Source: Aureimonas glaciei (GTDB lineage: Bacteria > Pseudomonadota > Alphaproteobacteria > Rhizobiales > Rhizobiaceae). From it: a DNA stretch of 64,000 nucleotides. The first letter of the stretch is position 1, and every line of letters starts with the position of its first letter. The notes under the pieces were generated by a model that saw only the letters and a program-made list of their open reading frames with translations, did no database searches and was not told the origin of the DNA. The stretch spans positions 1 to 64,000 of the forward strand of contig NZ_BMJJ01000003.1 of NCBI RefSeq assembly GCF_014643375.1. The letters run 5' to 3'. The translations under genes were made by a program, and so were the position numbers. Positions 6,983 to 16,319 of this stretch are shown here, piece by piece.

Positions 6983-8747
6983 GGCTTTCGCCGTCCTTCG
7001 CCGCGACACCTTCCGCGCCTTCCGACCGCCGGCCAAGATCGCCCTGTCGAAGTGGTGCGAAGAGTCGATCGTCCTGCCGTCGTCGCTGTCGTCGCAGCCG
7101 GGCCGAATGCGCCTCTGGCCTCATCAGCGGGCCATCGCCGACTCGATCGGCGATCCGACCGTAGAACGGGTGTCGGTGCTGAAGAGCGTCCGTGTCGGCT
7201 ATTCCCAGCTTCTTGTCGCGGCCATCGGCCACTACGTCACGAACGATCCGAGCCCCGTCCTTGTGGTCCTGCCGGCCGACGCCGACTGTCGGACGTTCAT
7301 GACCGGTTCAATCGAGCCGACCTTCGCGGAGTCGCCGTCCTTGCGGGCCGCACTCGCAGCCAACGGCGACCGGAACGTGATGCTGGAGAAGCGCTTTCCC
7401 GGCGGCAGCCTGAAGCTCGTGTCAGCGAGAGCGCCGCGCAACCTTCGCGGCCACACCGCCCGCATTCTGTTCCTAGATGAGGTGGACGCTTTCGAGCACG
7501 ACGCGCGCGGCGAAGGTGATCCTGTGGTCCTCGCCGAGCGTCGGACGCTGTCCTATGCCGATCGGAAAATCGTCATGGGCTCGACACCCGTCGATGAACT
7601 GACATCGCCGATCGTGCGCGCCTATGACGCCAGCGACCGGCGCGTCTACGAATGCCCGTGCCCGTGCTGCGGCACGTTCACCGAGCTGAAATGGTCGATG
7701 ATCGAGTGGCCGGCCGATCGGCCTGACGAGGCCGCCTATCGGTGTCCCGATTGCGAGGAGCTTGTCGGCGAGGATCGCAAGCCGTGGATGATCGAGCATG
7801 GCCGCTGGCGTGCGACCGCGCCGCATGTCGTCGGTCATCACGGTTACCGCATGAATGCGCTCATCTCGCTTCTGTCGAACGCACGATGGGGGCGGCTCGC
7901 CGCCGAGTTCCTTGTCGCCAAGCGTAGTCCCGAGACGCTGAAGGCGTTCACGACGACCTTGCTTGCCGAGCCGTGGCGCGATGCCGGCGAGGAGCTGGAC
8001 GAAACCGCACTCGCCGCACGCGCCGAGCCGATCGGCCTCGACCGCATTCCGGCCGAAGTGTTGGTCCTGTCGTGCGGCTGCGATGTCCAAGATGACCGGA
8101 TCGAGCTTTCGACGGTCGGATGGACGGCTGATGGCGCCGCGCTGATCCTCGCGCATGATGTCGTTTGGGGAAGCCCTCGGCAGGGTGATACCTGGAGGGA
8201 AGTGGACGACCTTCTGAAGCGCACCTTCATCCATGTGAATGGCGGCTTGCTGCGGATCGACTCCGCGATCGTGGACTCCGGCTCGGGAGGTCACACAGAT
8301 GCCGTCTATGCCTTCTGCAAACCGCGAACGGGCCGCCGCGTGTTCGCCGGCAAGGGCGTTCCGGGCTTCTCTCGAAAGGCGGTAGAGGTCTCGAAAGCCC
8401 GCGACATCCGTCTGATGCTCGTCGGCGTAGACGCCGTGAAGTCGGAACTCATGACACGGCTGCAATCTGGCCGGACGATCCGCTTCTCGCATAGCCTCTC
8501 GCCATCATGGTTTGAACAGCTCACGGGCGAGCGCAGGATCGTGCGCTACTCGCGGGGGCAGCCTGTCCGCGCATTCGAGCGCATCTCCGGCCGGCGGGTC
8601 GAAGCGCTCGATTGCGTGGTCTACGCCTTCGCAGCGCGGCGGCTCGTGTTGCTGGATATGGGAAGGCGAGCCGAGGAAGTGGCGACATCCGCCATGCCGA
8701 CCGCAAGGCCGGCTGTGACGCGTTCGAAGTGGCTGGAGGGGCGATGA
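6975..8747 (+). CDS. Terminase large subunit, GpA family
   Basis: The product has 590 residues. It is an ATPase-nuclease that packages DNA into proheads. The Walker A-like segment KSVRVGYSQ at residues 70-78 is the lambda GpA form. Walker B is ILFLDEVDAF. Two Cys clusters (CPCPCCG and CPDCEE) follow in the middle, and the C-terminal nuclease half contains SCGCDVQDDRIEL and later DSGSGGHTDAVY. The frame is open upstream to 6759, but the ATG at 6975 overlapping the small terminase stop is the natural start. Length matches the family (about 590-640). A GpA-type enzyme predicts cos-type packaging, consistent with the satellite model. Confidence 0.9.
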   Translation: MSEAFAVLRRDTFRAFRPPAKIALSKWCEESIVLPSSLSSQPGRMRLWPHQRAIADSIGDPTVERVSVLKSVRVGYSQLLVAAIGHYVTNDPSPVLVVLPADADCRTFMTGSIEPTFAESPSLRAALAANGDRNVMLEKRFPGGSLKLVSARAPRNLRGHTARILFLDEVDAFEHDARGEGDPVVLAERRTLSYADRKIVMGSTPVDELTSPIVRAYDASDRRVYECPCPCCGTFTELKWSMIEWPADRPDEAAYRCPDCEELVGEDRKPWMIEHGRWRATAPHVVGHHGYRMNALISLLSNARWGRLAAEFLVAKRSPETLKAFTTTLLAEPWRDAGEELDETALAARAEPIGLDRIPAEVLVLSCGCDVQDDRIELSTVGWTADGAALILAHDVVWGSPRQGDTWREVDDLLKRTFIHVNGGLLRIDSAIVDSGSGGHTDAVYAFCKPRTGRRVFAGKGVPGFSRKAVEVSKARDIRLMLVGVDAVKSELMTRLQSGRTIRFSHSLSPSWFEQLTGERRIVRYSRGQPVRAFERISGRRVEALDCVVYAFAARRLVLLDMGRRAEEVATSAMPTARPAVTRSKWLEGR

Positions 8748-8795
8748 TGTCGCAAATACAGCCTTACCGCTGACGGCCTTAAAGGAATTTATCTG

Positions 8796-10220
8796 CTATT
8801 TTTCGCCCACCTCTTCTCCGAACGAAAGGACATATTTTTTTGTAAAGACATATGGGTTGGAGACATACTTAGCAGCGACCTCAGTAGGATCGTCTACCCA
8901 CGAATGGTGTGACCAGCTCCATTTTTTTGTGCCCTCATATTCATTGAAGGTTCCCCAGCCTGAGCGAAGTTCCTTTGAATTACACGTTAGTATCAGACAT
9001 TCTGTCAACCGGGGAAGGAACACAATTTCTGAATAAACTCGGCTTAGCGCCATAAATTTTGGCTCGAAATATATGCCAACATGCACAGATTCTAATTTGC
9101 AATGATTATAAATACTGTATGTCTCATCATATTCATCAGGAGTTCCAAATATAGAAATCGTGTTGATTCCGAAGTTACCAAAAGGCTGACGGCGCTTTAT
9201 TTTCTGAACATCACTCTCAACAAACGAATCTGAGCCACCGCGGCGGTCAATTAGGCTTATAATCGATTTCTTATTTTGAACATTGTCGAAATCATCGTAT
9301 TTCACTGTGCGAACATCGAAAAAATCCGACACCTCTGGAGTATCGCTTGAGTTTTTTAACGTTGAAGCAAATATGCGATCAATGAAATTCTGAGCGTTTT
9401 CCTTGCTCGGAACTCGCGCCTCAATTCCCTGGATGGCGGCTTTTGCCAAAGCAAACGGCGACATTAGGGGTAAGGCGACTTCCTGCGTGCTACTACCTTC
9501 AGCTGGCGTAAAATACACTATTCGAAAGTCATCGAGACGGCCGGCGTCGTCGCAAAACTTTTCCTGCGAGGTCCCTTGGTGTATGAAATGCGGTGTTTGA
9601 CTGTTGTGTCCCAGGAACGCATCGCGTAAGGCGCTCTCGACATCCGAGTAATAGACTGGACCTTGCTTTTTTTGCAGGCAAGCTTTTATGAATTCATCCG
9701 TAAAAAGGCTTAATTGGTCTCCTGCCAGCGAGTATTGGCTTTCTATGCAAGACGAATACTGGATAAAATTCGAAAATCCCGATTTTAAGGTCCGAGTAAG
9801 TGGTGAGTTGTCACTCTTTATGAGGTTTCTACCAGCTTCACACGCGTCTATTACGATTACAGATGTTTCAGACTTGAAATTCCTGATTAAATCTAATGCG
9901 TCGTTCCGAGAAAATCCGGTAGTGTTCGGAGAGGATTCCTTGAAATGCTCAAAGCACATATAGAAATCGTCTTCGTTTGACAGCCCATGGCCTGTAAAGT
10001 AGAAGAATACTTCGTCAAAGCCACCCTCTGCAGTCGACAGACCCCGAATCTCATCCTTAACAAGTGAAATCGGCTCGTCTATGAACTCGAAAATTTGACT
10101 GAACTTCTTCGTTTCCGAAATAAGGCGCCGTGTTTGCTCGACGTCATTTCTACAGCAATCTAATGTAGACAATTCACTGTATTTCGAATTACCGATCAAA
10201 AATGCAATGCTTTGCCCCAT
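8796..10220 (-). CDS. Caspase-like (peptidase C14) protein, probable defence cargo
   Basis: The product has 474 residues. The N-terminal caspase fold has the metacaspase-type dyad: His78 in FYFTGHGLS and Cys127 in VIVIDACEAG. The rest, from about residue 220, matches nothing I know and could be a sensor or effector region. A GAGGAATAT ribosome site precedes the ATG. The gene is on the opposite strand to the head genes and sits between large terminase and portal. It is visibly AT-rich with different codon choice from both neighbours, so it was probably acquired separately. Bacterial caspase-like proteases act in several abortive-infection systems, so an anti-phage role is the leading inference. 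No substrate or partner gene is evident. Confidence 0.8.
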   Translation of the reverse strand: MGQSIAFLIGNSKYSELSTLDCCRNDVEQTRRLISETKKFSQIFEFIDEPISLVKDEIRGLSTAEGGFDEVFFYFTGHGLSNEDDFYMCFEHFKESSPNTTGFSRNDALDLIRNFKSETSVIVIDACEAGRNLIKSDNSPLTRTLKSGFSNFIQYSSCIESQYSLAGDQLSLFTDEFIKACLQKKQGPVYYSDVESALRDAFLGHNSQTPHFIHQGTSQEKFCDDAGRLDDFRIVYFTPAEGSSTQEVALPLMSPFALAKAAIQGIEARVPSKENAQNFIDRIFASTLKNSSDTPEVSDFFDVRTVKYDDFDNVQNKKSIISLIDRRGGSDSFVESDVQKIKRRQPFGNFGINTISIFGTPDEYDETYSIYNHCKLESVHVGIYFEPKFMALSRVYSEIVFLPRLTECLILTCNSKELRSGWGTFNEYEGTKKWSWSHHSWVDDPTEVAAKYVSNPYVFTKKYVLSFGEEVGEK

Positions 10221-10384
10221 ATATTCCTCGGCTCTTAGACGGCAATCGGATTTCCGATCGCCGTCCAGTGTAGCTTCCCACCGAAGCGTTGGCTAGGTGA
10301 CGCAGGCGTTGATCAGGCGCAGGGTATGGATGCCTGTATTCGACATATCCGACTGACTATGTCGGCAGATTTCACAGGTCTTTG

Positions 10385-10609
10385 CTACCAGTTTGATTGG
10401 TGCCAGTCGCGGACCTGAGCATCATGAAGCTTTCCGCCGCTTGTAAAGGCCAACACATCATCGGGTGCTGGCAGCCCCTTTTTCGCCATCATGCAAAGGA
10501 TCGCGATCTTGATCAACGCAAGGGGATAACCTCGCCTTCGGCCATCGGCAAGAAGATACTCGGCGAATTCTCGCGCGTCGGCCAACCGGCCAAGATTTTG
10601 GTCGAGCAT
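10385..10609 (-). CDS. Small protein of unknown function
   Basis: This is a 74-residue frame starting at an ATG preceded by AGGAA. The frame continues upstream to 10789, but that part is low-quality Arg/Pro-rich sequence, so the internal start is preferred. The sequence is helical with a hydrophobic centre (LALIKIAILCMMAKKGLPA). It is divergent from the regulator at 10816 and lies 164 bp upstream of the caspase-like gene on the same strand. It may be part of the cargo unit or a small satellite regulator. I cannot assign a family. Confidence 0.45.
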   Translation of the reverse strand: MLDQNLGRLADAREFAEYLLADGRRRGYPLALIKIAILCMMAKKGLPAPDDVLAFTSGGKLHDAQVRDWHQSNW

Positions 10610-10815
10610 ATCTATTCCTATTGTGAGGAGGGTGCACGGCGGCGGTGAACCTGGAGAAACCCGCCGCCGTGTTTCGCTAAACGGCCGTCGATGGAACGAG
10701 ACGCCGCCTACTATCGGCGAGGCTACGACGACCCCCCGACAATCCAACCTCACAAAAATTGAGTTGCGCGTCAACTCATTTTGCGGCAATGTTGGGCTTC
10801 ATCTTGGAGAGCCCC

Positions 10816-11391
10816 ATGGAACCCGCATTCAAACTTCGTCAAGTATCCGACCTCTTTTGCGACCTCGATGGCATCGCCGTGCCTGAAGATCGCAATCGAC
10901 GGTATAGCCAAATGCGACTTCTCGCTCAGAGCGGCCTTATCACCCCGCTGAACAACGACATCTCTCGCGGGAAGGTCGCGTATTATTCGCGGGAGGAAGT
11001 CGCGAAAGCTCGGCTTCTTCTGCAGCTGTACGAGATTACCTCCACCACACGCACATTGCGCGACCTCGAATTCGCATTCTTCGGGCTGGATATCGGGATG
11101 CGCCCCCGGCCAGACTGGAATGGAGCGGAACTCGCACGTCATCTTAAAGTCGTTCTGGAGAAGATCGCAGCGGGGGAAGAGTGGGTATTCGACGTCACCC
11201 TCAAGGCCGACGCGTCGGGCCGGCTCGTGAGTGCAAGCTACTTCCGGCTTGCGCAAGAACCGCGTGTTCGCGACACCCATCGAGCTGATATCGTGGCATT
11301 CGAAGCTGCTCAGGGCCAGCGCTTGCTCGCGCAGATCGAGCTTCCGGCCACAGATCTCTTGAAGCCCCTTCTCGACAAGATCGCGGGCTGA
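10816..11391 (+). CDS. MerR-like helix-turn-helix regulator of the satellite
   Basis: The product has 191 residues. The N-terminal 65 residues look like a MerR-type winged helix (AFKLRQVSDLFCDLDGI, then YSREEVAKARLLLQLYEIT). The C-terminal part has no match I recognise. GGAG lies about 9 bp before the ATG at 10816. The frame can extend to 10759, but that extension lacks a ribosome site. It ends 5 bp before the portal start, so it may be co-transcribed with the head genes. A single regulator facing a divergent small gene is a common switch layout in satellites. The target is unknown. Confidence 0.6.
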   Translation: MEPAFKLRQVSDLFCDLDGIAVPEDRNRRYSQMRLLAQSGLITPLNNDISRGKVAYYSREEVAKARLLLQLYEITSTTRTLRDLEFAFFGLDIGMRPRPDWNGAELARHLKVVLEKIAAGEEWVFDVTLKADASGRLVSASYFRLAQEPRVRDTHRADIVAFEAAQGQRLLAQIELPATDLLKPLLDKIAG

Positions 11392-11396
11392 CTCCC

Positions 11397-12746
11397 TTGG
11401 CCGGCTTCGCCCAAACCCTCCTCAACCGTCTCCGAGGGAAGCCGACGCACGTCCGCCGGCTGGACGCGGCAGGCGGCGGCCGGCGTGCAGTCGGCATGGC
11501 GAGCTTCGGGAACATCAACGCCGAGATGAGCGCAGCTGGTATGGTGGCACAACGGGCCGCCCATCAATATGCCAACGAGCCCAATGTCGCGAACGGCGTC
11601 AACAACAAGGTCGTCGCCACCATCGGCACCGGGCCGCGCGCCACGCCGAAGCATCCCGATAAGGCCATTCGCGACCAGCTCACGGCCGACTTCGACCGGT
11701 GGTCTGAAGACTGCGACGCGGAAGGCCGGACGAACTTGGCGGGCATCCTCACGACCGCAGTGCGCGAGCAGCAGGTGGCAGGCGAAGCCTTTATCCTGAT
11801 CGAGGACGAAGGCTTAAGGGTGCTGCCGGCCGATCAATGCGACCGTTCCATGACGCGCAACTTGGACAACGGCGAGACGGACGTTCAGGGCGTCCGCTTC
11901 GACGCGGCCGGTGGCCGTCTCGGCTACTCAATTCATCCGACCAAAGACCAGTTCGGCGCATGGGCTGCCCCGGTCTTCGTCCCTGCCGACCAAGTGCTTC
12001 ACCTCGCAGAAACGATCGCACCCGGTCAGGTTCGTGGCTTGTCCGCGCTCGCATCCATCGTCCTCTCGGCCGGCGAGTTCGCCAAGCTGAAGGACGCCCT
12101 TCTGATGCAGGCCAGCGTGGCCGCCATGTTCGCCGGCTTCATCACCGACGAGAACGACATTTCCGGCGGTGATGACCCGTGGATCGGAGAGGAGCATCCG
12201 TCGCTGGAGCCCGGCACGCTGGTCCGACTTCGCGGCGGGCAAAAGGTTGTCTTCGCCAATCCGCAGGCGGCCAACGACACCGGCACCTTCATGAAGGCCA
12301 ATCTTCATGCGTTGGCATCCGGCCTCGGCGTCCCGACGCACCTCCTCGACAACGACCTCTCCGGCGCGAACTACAGCTCATTGCGGGCGGGCTTGATCCC
12401 CTTCCGAGCGCGGATCGAAGCGTACCAGTATTCGGTGCTGGTCCCGCAGGTGCTTCGGCCGATCTGGCAGCACTTCGTCCGTTTGCAGGTGCTCAATGGC
12501 AACCTCGCGCCCGAAGAGTTCGCCCCCGCGTGCGCCGTCGAATGGATCATGCCGCGTCACGCGCAAGTCGATCCGGCCAAGGATGTCGAAGCCGTGCGCG
12601 AGATGATCGCGGCCGGGCTGATGTCGCGCCGGCAGGCCGTTGCCGAGCTTGGCTGGTCCGTCGAAGACCTCGACACCGAGATCGCCGCCGACCGCGAACG
12701 GGAAGCCGGGCTCGGACTCAGCTTTTCCGCACCGGAGGTCAAATGA
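11397..12746 (+). CDS. Phage portal protein, lambda family
   Basis: The product has 449 residues. Portals form the dodecameric ring at the head vertex through which DNA is packaged. Family features are an early ANGVNNKVVATIGTGPR-like segment, the GEAFILIEDEGLRVLPADQ region, a long central helix region and the conserved NYSSLRAGLIPFRARIEAYQ at about residues 325-345. The apparent start is TTG, 5 bp after the regulator stop, and no better ATG precedes the conserved part. The stop overlaps the next start (ATGA). Length fits the family, so the gene looks functional. Confidence 0.9.
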   Translation: MAGFAQTLLNRLRGKPTHVRRLDAAGGGRRAVGMASFGNINAEMSAAGMVAQRAAHQYANEPNVANGVNNKVVATIGTGPRATPKHPDKAIRDQLTADFDRWSEDCDAEGRTNLAGILTTAVREQQVAGEAFILIEDEGLRVLPADQCDRSMTRNLDNGETDVQGVRFDAAGGRLGYSIHPTKDQFGAWAAPVFVPADQVLHLAETIAPGQVRGLSALASIVLSAGEFAKLKDALLMQASVAAMFAGFITDENDISGGDDPWIGEEHPSLEPGTLVRLRGGQKVVFANPQAANDTGTFMKANLHALASGLGVPTHLLDNDLSGANYSSLRAGLIPFRARIEAYQYSVLVPQVLRPIWQHFVRLQVLNGNLAPEEFAPACAVEWIMPRHAQVDPAKDVEAVREMIAAGLMSRRQAVAELGWSVEDLDTEIAADREREAGLGLSFSAPEVK

Positions 12747-14470
12747 CCGAACTGCTTCACCGCGACATGCCCGTTCACGGTCCGTTCGAGGCAATGACGA
12801 TTCAAGCCGTCGTCGCCACGGACCATCCCGTCGCGCGTACCGACGCACGGGGATCGTTTGACGAAGTGCTGGACCCGGCCGGTCTTCGCCTGACGGACGA
12901 CATGGACGTCCCGCTTCTGGATTCCCACGATCGAAGGCGCGTTTCGGCGACGATCGGCCGGGCTTCCCGCTTCTCGCGAGACGGAAGCGCCATCGTTGCA
13001 AGCCTCCGTTTTTCCACCGCTCCTGACGTTGCTGGCATCGTCCACCGTGTTCAAGACGGCACCCTTTTTAGCTTCAGCGCCGGCTATCGCGTCGCGCGTT
13101 GGGCCGAGTCCAGCGTCAACGGCCGACGCACCCGGACTGCCTTGGATTGGCAGATTGAAGAGGTGTCGATCGTCGCGATCGGTGCCGATCCGAAAGCAAA
13201 AAGAAGGAGTAGCGACGTGGACGAACTCGATACCATCGACACGATGCCCGAAGCCGACCAGCATCAAATCCGCACGCTCGCCGCTGCGGTGGGGATGACG
13301 CGCGGATGGGCAGAGGACGCGATCGACGAAGGCCTGACGATCGAAGAAGCCCGGGACCGTGCCCGTGAGGCCATCAGCCCACGCCCTTTGCGCATCCGAG
13401 CTCATGCTGGGCCGTCGCAGGATGATCCGGCCGCGATCCGGGTTCGTATGGAAGAGGCGCTGTACTGCCGGACTTCCGGCGACACACCGTCTGACGCGGC
13501 ACGCGGCTACATGGACACGTCTCTGATCGATATGGGACGGTCGATGCTGGAGGCTCGTGGCACGACGACGCGCAACATGGACCGCGATACCATCATCCGG
13601 TCCGCGCATACCACGGGCGACTTCCCGCTGCTTCTGACGGGCGTAGGCAACCGCACTGTGATGGCGGCATACGAGACCGCTTCTAGCCCGCTGCGCACGA
13701 CCCTGTCTCGTCGCACGACCATGGTAGACTTTCGCACCGGCACACGTCTGAAGGTGTCTGGCATCGGCGCTTTGGAGAAAGTCGCCGAGAACGGCGAAAT
13801 CCGTAGCGCCACGCGCGGCGAGGCGGCCGAGTCCTTCAAGCTCGACACCCATGCGTCCATCTTCTCGTTGACGCGTCAGGCGTTCATCAACGACGACCTC
13901 GGCGTCTTCCGCGATTGGAATGTCTTGGCGGGACGCGCCGCAGCTGAGACGGAAGCGAACCTCCTCGTTGCACTCCTCGCGTCGAACCCTGTCATGGGCG
14001 AGGATGGCAAGCGGCTCTTCAGCGCCGATCACGGCAACCTTGGCGCGGCGGCGGCGCTCGACCTTGGCGCGCTTGCCGATGCTCGTCTGGCGATGCGGAA
14101 GACAAAGGGCCTCGACCGGAAGACACCGATCGGCGTTACCCCGGCCTTCCTTCTCGTCGGTCCCGAGAACGAATTTGCCGCCGAACAGGTGTTGGCCGAA
14201 ATCAACCCGGCCACGGTCGGCGACGCGAACCCGTTCACCCGGCGGCTTCAGTTGCTTGTCGAGCCCCGGATCACGGGCAAGGAATGGTACGTGATGGCCT
14301 CGCCGGCATCCTACCCCGTGCTGGAACACGCCTACCTGTCGAGCGCTCCCGGGCCGCAGATGTCCAGCCGTGATGGATGGGACGTGCTGGCAACCGAGTT
14401 CCGCGTTGTCCTCGACTTCGGTGCGGGCGTCGTGGACTGGCGTGGCGCGTACAAGAACCCCGGCCTCTGA
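12743..14470 (+). CDS. Prohead protease / major capsid protein fusion
   Basis: The product has 575 residues. Residues 1-150 resemble an HK97-type prohead protease, with His62 in LLDSHDRRRVSATIG and Ser in FSFSAGYR at 109-116. A charged linker follows, with a short helical region at about 170-210. The C-terminal 370 residues are a Mu gpT-like major capsid protein (DFPLLLTGVGNRTVMAAYE, then AFINDDLGVF). The fusion means protease, scaffold and capsid subunit are made as one chain, which the protease would have to release. The ATG at 12743 overlaps the portal stop. The upstream open frame is a shadow of the portal gene. Confidence 0.88.
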   Translation: MTELLHRDMPVHGPFEAMTIQAVVATDHPVARTDARGSFDEVLDPAGLRLTDDMDVPLLDSHDRRRVSATIGRASRFSRDGSAIVASLRFSTAPDVAGIVHRVQDGTLFSFSAGYRVARWAESSVNGRRTRTALDWQIEEVSIVAIGADPKAKRRSSDVDELDTIDTMPEADQHQIRTLAAAVGMTRGWAEDAIDEGLTIEEARDRAREAISPRPLRIRAHAGPSQDDPAAIRVRMEEALYCRTSGDTPSDAARGYMDTSLIDMGRSMLEARGTTTRNMDRDTIIRSAHTTGDFPLLLTGVGNRTVMAAYETASSPLRTTLSRRTTMVDFRTGTRLKVSGIGALEKVAENGEIRSATRGEAAESFKLDTHASIFSLTRQAFINDDLGVFRDWNVLAGRAAAETEANLLVALLASNPVMGEDGKRLFSADHGNLGAAAALDLGALADARLAMRKTKGLDRKTPIGVTPAFLLVGPENEFAAEQVLAEINPATVGDANPFTRRLQLLVEPRITGKEWYVMASPASYPVLEHAYLSSAPGPQMSSRDGWDVLATEFRVVLDFGAGVVDWRGAYKNPGL

Positions 14471-14472
14471 CG

Positions 14473-14691
14473 ATGGCGAGCCTGCCTGACCTCATCAAAT
14501 GGAGAGACGAGCTTTTTCAGGCTCGGCTCTCTGCCGTCCGCGAAGTCCGCGACTCGAGCGGCGAGACAGTCCGCTTCGGCTCCGACCGCGAAATGGCGAA
14601 CGCAATCGCCGCAGCAGACCGGGCGATAGCCGAGGGGCAGGCGGGACGGGCGTCTCGGATCATCCGCTTTTCAACCTCAAAAGGAATCTAA
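14473..14691 (+). CDS. gpW-like head-tail joining protein
   Basis: This 72-residue protein resembles lambda gpW in size and layout: an N-terminal helix (LIKWRDELFQARLSAVREV), a short beta hairpin (SSGETVRFGS), then a second helix (MANAIAAADRAIAEG). gpW seals the portal after packaging and prepares it for the tail. The gene starts 2 bp after the capsid stop and ends 1 bp before the DUF2190 gene. Its presence without any tail gene implies that the head is built to accept another phage's tail. Confidence 0.7.
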   Translation: MASLPDLIKWRDELFQARLSAVREVRDSSGETVRFGSDREMANAIAAADRAIAEGQAGRASRIIRFSTSKGI

Positions 14692-14692
14692 C

Positions 14693-15028
14693 ATGAAGAA
14701 CTTCAAACAGCACGGCGTGAATCTGACGGTAGACGCGCCCTATTCCGTCGTCAGTGGCGGGGGCGTCCTCGTCGGAACGAAGCTCTTCGGCGTTGCCTCT
14801 GATGGTGCTGCCGAGGGCGAAACCGTCGTCATCGTGACCGAGGGCGTGTTCGCCGTGGTGAAGCCACTCACCGATGTCTTCGCGATCGGCTCGCCGGTCT
14901 ACTGGAACAACGCGACCAAGGTGTTCACCGCCACGGCGACCGGCAACGCCTATGTCGGCGTGGCCTATACCGCCGCCCCGAATCCGAGCGACACTGTCGA
15001 AGTGCGCTTGAACGGCTTCATCGCCTGA
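14693..15028 (+). CDS. DUF2190 capsid decoration (cement) protein
   Basis: The product has 111 residues and is nearly all beta. The family signature is visible in VVSGGGVLVGTKLFGVAS, GVFAVVKPLTDVFAIGSPVYW and the C-terminal VEVRLNGF. DUF2190 proteins are encoded beside capsid genes and are thought to stabilise the shell as cement. AAAGGAATCTAAC precedes the ATG and supplies a ribosome-binding site. It is the last recognisable structural gene of the element. Confidence 0.8.
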   Translation: MKNFKQHGVNLTVDAPYSVVSGGGVLVGTKLFGVASDGAAEGETVVIVTEGVFAVVKPLTDVFAIGSPVYWNNATKVFTATATGNAYVGVAYTAAPNPSDTVEVRLNGFIA

Positions 15029-15038
15029 GGATCTGGCT

Positions 15039-15233
15039 GTGGCGCGCTCCCCAAGTAATTTTAGGCAGGCCGATATGGTGAGGGCGATAAAGGCCGCCCT
15101 CGCATTGGGCTTGTCTATTCGACGGACGGAGATTGCGCCTGACGGTCGGATCATCATCGTGCATGATGAAGGGCAGGTCGAAGAGCGCCAAAACGCTTTG
15201 GACATTTGGAAGGCCAAACGCGATGCGCGTTAG
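15039..15233 (+). CDS. Small protein preceding integrase
   Basis: The product has 64 residues with a GTG start. It has a basic N-terminal helix (MARSPSNFRQADMVRAIKAA) and then GLSIRRTEIAPDGRIIIVH, a pattern seen in short phage proteins encoded just before integrases. It overlaps the integrase start by 11 bp, so the two are coupled. A role as excisionase-like partner is possible but not shown by sequence. Confidence 0.65.
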   Translation: MARSPSNFRQADMVRAIKAALALGLSIRRTEIAPDGRIIIVHDEGQVEERQNALDIWKAKRDAR

Positions 15234-16263
15234 ACTCAAGGGGATCAACTCTATCCGCAAAAAACTCGCGGATGGGACCGGCATTACATACTGGTATGCT
15301 TGGAAAGGGGGGCCGCGTCTCCCGGGTAAGCCCGGCTCGCCTGAGTTCGTCGTTGCATATAACGAAGCCGTAGCGAAGAAACTGCGCTTGCCCGAGGGCA
15401 CATTGCTATCGATCATTCATGACTATCAGGCGACCACAAACTTTGCCGATCTCGCCGTTCGCACACGGTCCGACTACGTCCGCCACATCAAACGGATCGA
15501 AAAGGATTTCGGCGACTTTCCGCTTTCGGCCCTGACCGATGTCAGGACGCGCGGCGTATTCTTGGCATGGCGCGACAGCCTTGCCGCGACTTCACGCCGT
15601 CAGGCGGACTATACCTATTCGGTCCTCGCGCTCATGCTCGCATGGGCCGTGGATCGGGGCAAAATCGCCGCGAACCCCTGCCAGCGTCCGGGCAAGACGT
15701 ATCGGTCGAAGCGGATCGACAGCATCTGGTCCGCTGCCGACGAGGCTGCCTTCATGGCAAAGGCGCCTGATCATCTTCGCCTTGCCTTCATGCTTGCCCT
15801 TTGGACCGGCCAGCGACAAGGCGATCTGTTGAAGCTTCCGTGGTCCGCTTATACCGGCGGGGCCATCCGACTGAAGCAGAGCAAGACTGGTGTCGCGGTA
15901 ACCATTCCGGTCGGTGCACCCCTGAAACTCATCCTCGACCAAACGCAAAAACGGGCCATTACTATTCTCGCGACCGAGGCGGGGACATCATGGACGGAGT
16001 CCGGTTTCCGCGCCTCGTGGCGTACGGCGTGCAAACGAGCGGGCGTTTCAGGTGTCACATTTCACGATTTGCGTGGAACGGCAGTGACGCGCCTCGCCGT
16101 CGCTCAATGTAGCGTCCCTGAAATCGCGACGATTACCGGACACAGCACAAAGGACGTCTCAGCGATATTGGATTCGGTCTATCTCAGCCGCGATCCCGCA
16201 CTTGGAATCTCAGCAATCCGTAAGCGAGAAGAGCACGAAGCTGGAACAAAGAATCCCAACTAG
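15223..16263 (+). CDS. int: Tyrosine recombinase integrase
   Basis: The 346-residue product carries the full catalytic set: Arg198 (GQRQGD), His281 and Arg284 (FHDLRG), His307 (TGHSTKDV) and Tyr320 (DSVYLS). The N-terminal half is the core-binding domain. The frame is open from 15133, but the ATG at 15223 overlapping the preceding small gene is preferred. The gene ends 56 bp before attR and the tRNA-Met gene, the standard place for an integrase that uses a tRNA 3' end. It should recombine the 49-bp core for integration and excision. Confidence 0.93.
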   Translation: MRVRLKGINSIRKKLADGTGITYWYAWKGGPRLPGKPGSPEFVVAYNEAVAKKLRLPEGTLLSIIHDYQATTNFADLAVRTRSDYVRHIKRIEKDFGDFPLSALTDVRTRGVFLAWRDSLAATSRRQADYTYSVLALMLAWAVDRGKIAANPCQRPGKTYRSKRIDSIWSAADEAAFMAKAPDHLRLAFMLALWTGQRQGDLLKLPWSAYTGGAIRLKQSKTGVAVTIPVGAPLKLILDQTQKRAITILATEAGTSWTESGFRASWRTACKRAGVSGVTFHDLRGTAVTRLAVAQCSVPEIATITGHSTKDVSAILDSVYLSRDPALGISAIRKREEHEAGTKNPN

Positions 16264-16319
16264 GCTCCCAACTGACGTCTGAGAGTTCAGAGAAAATCAG
16301 AAATAGCTCAATGAAAACA

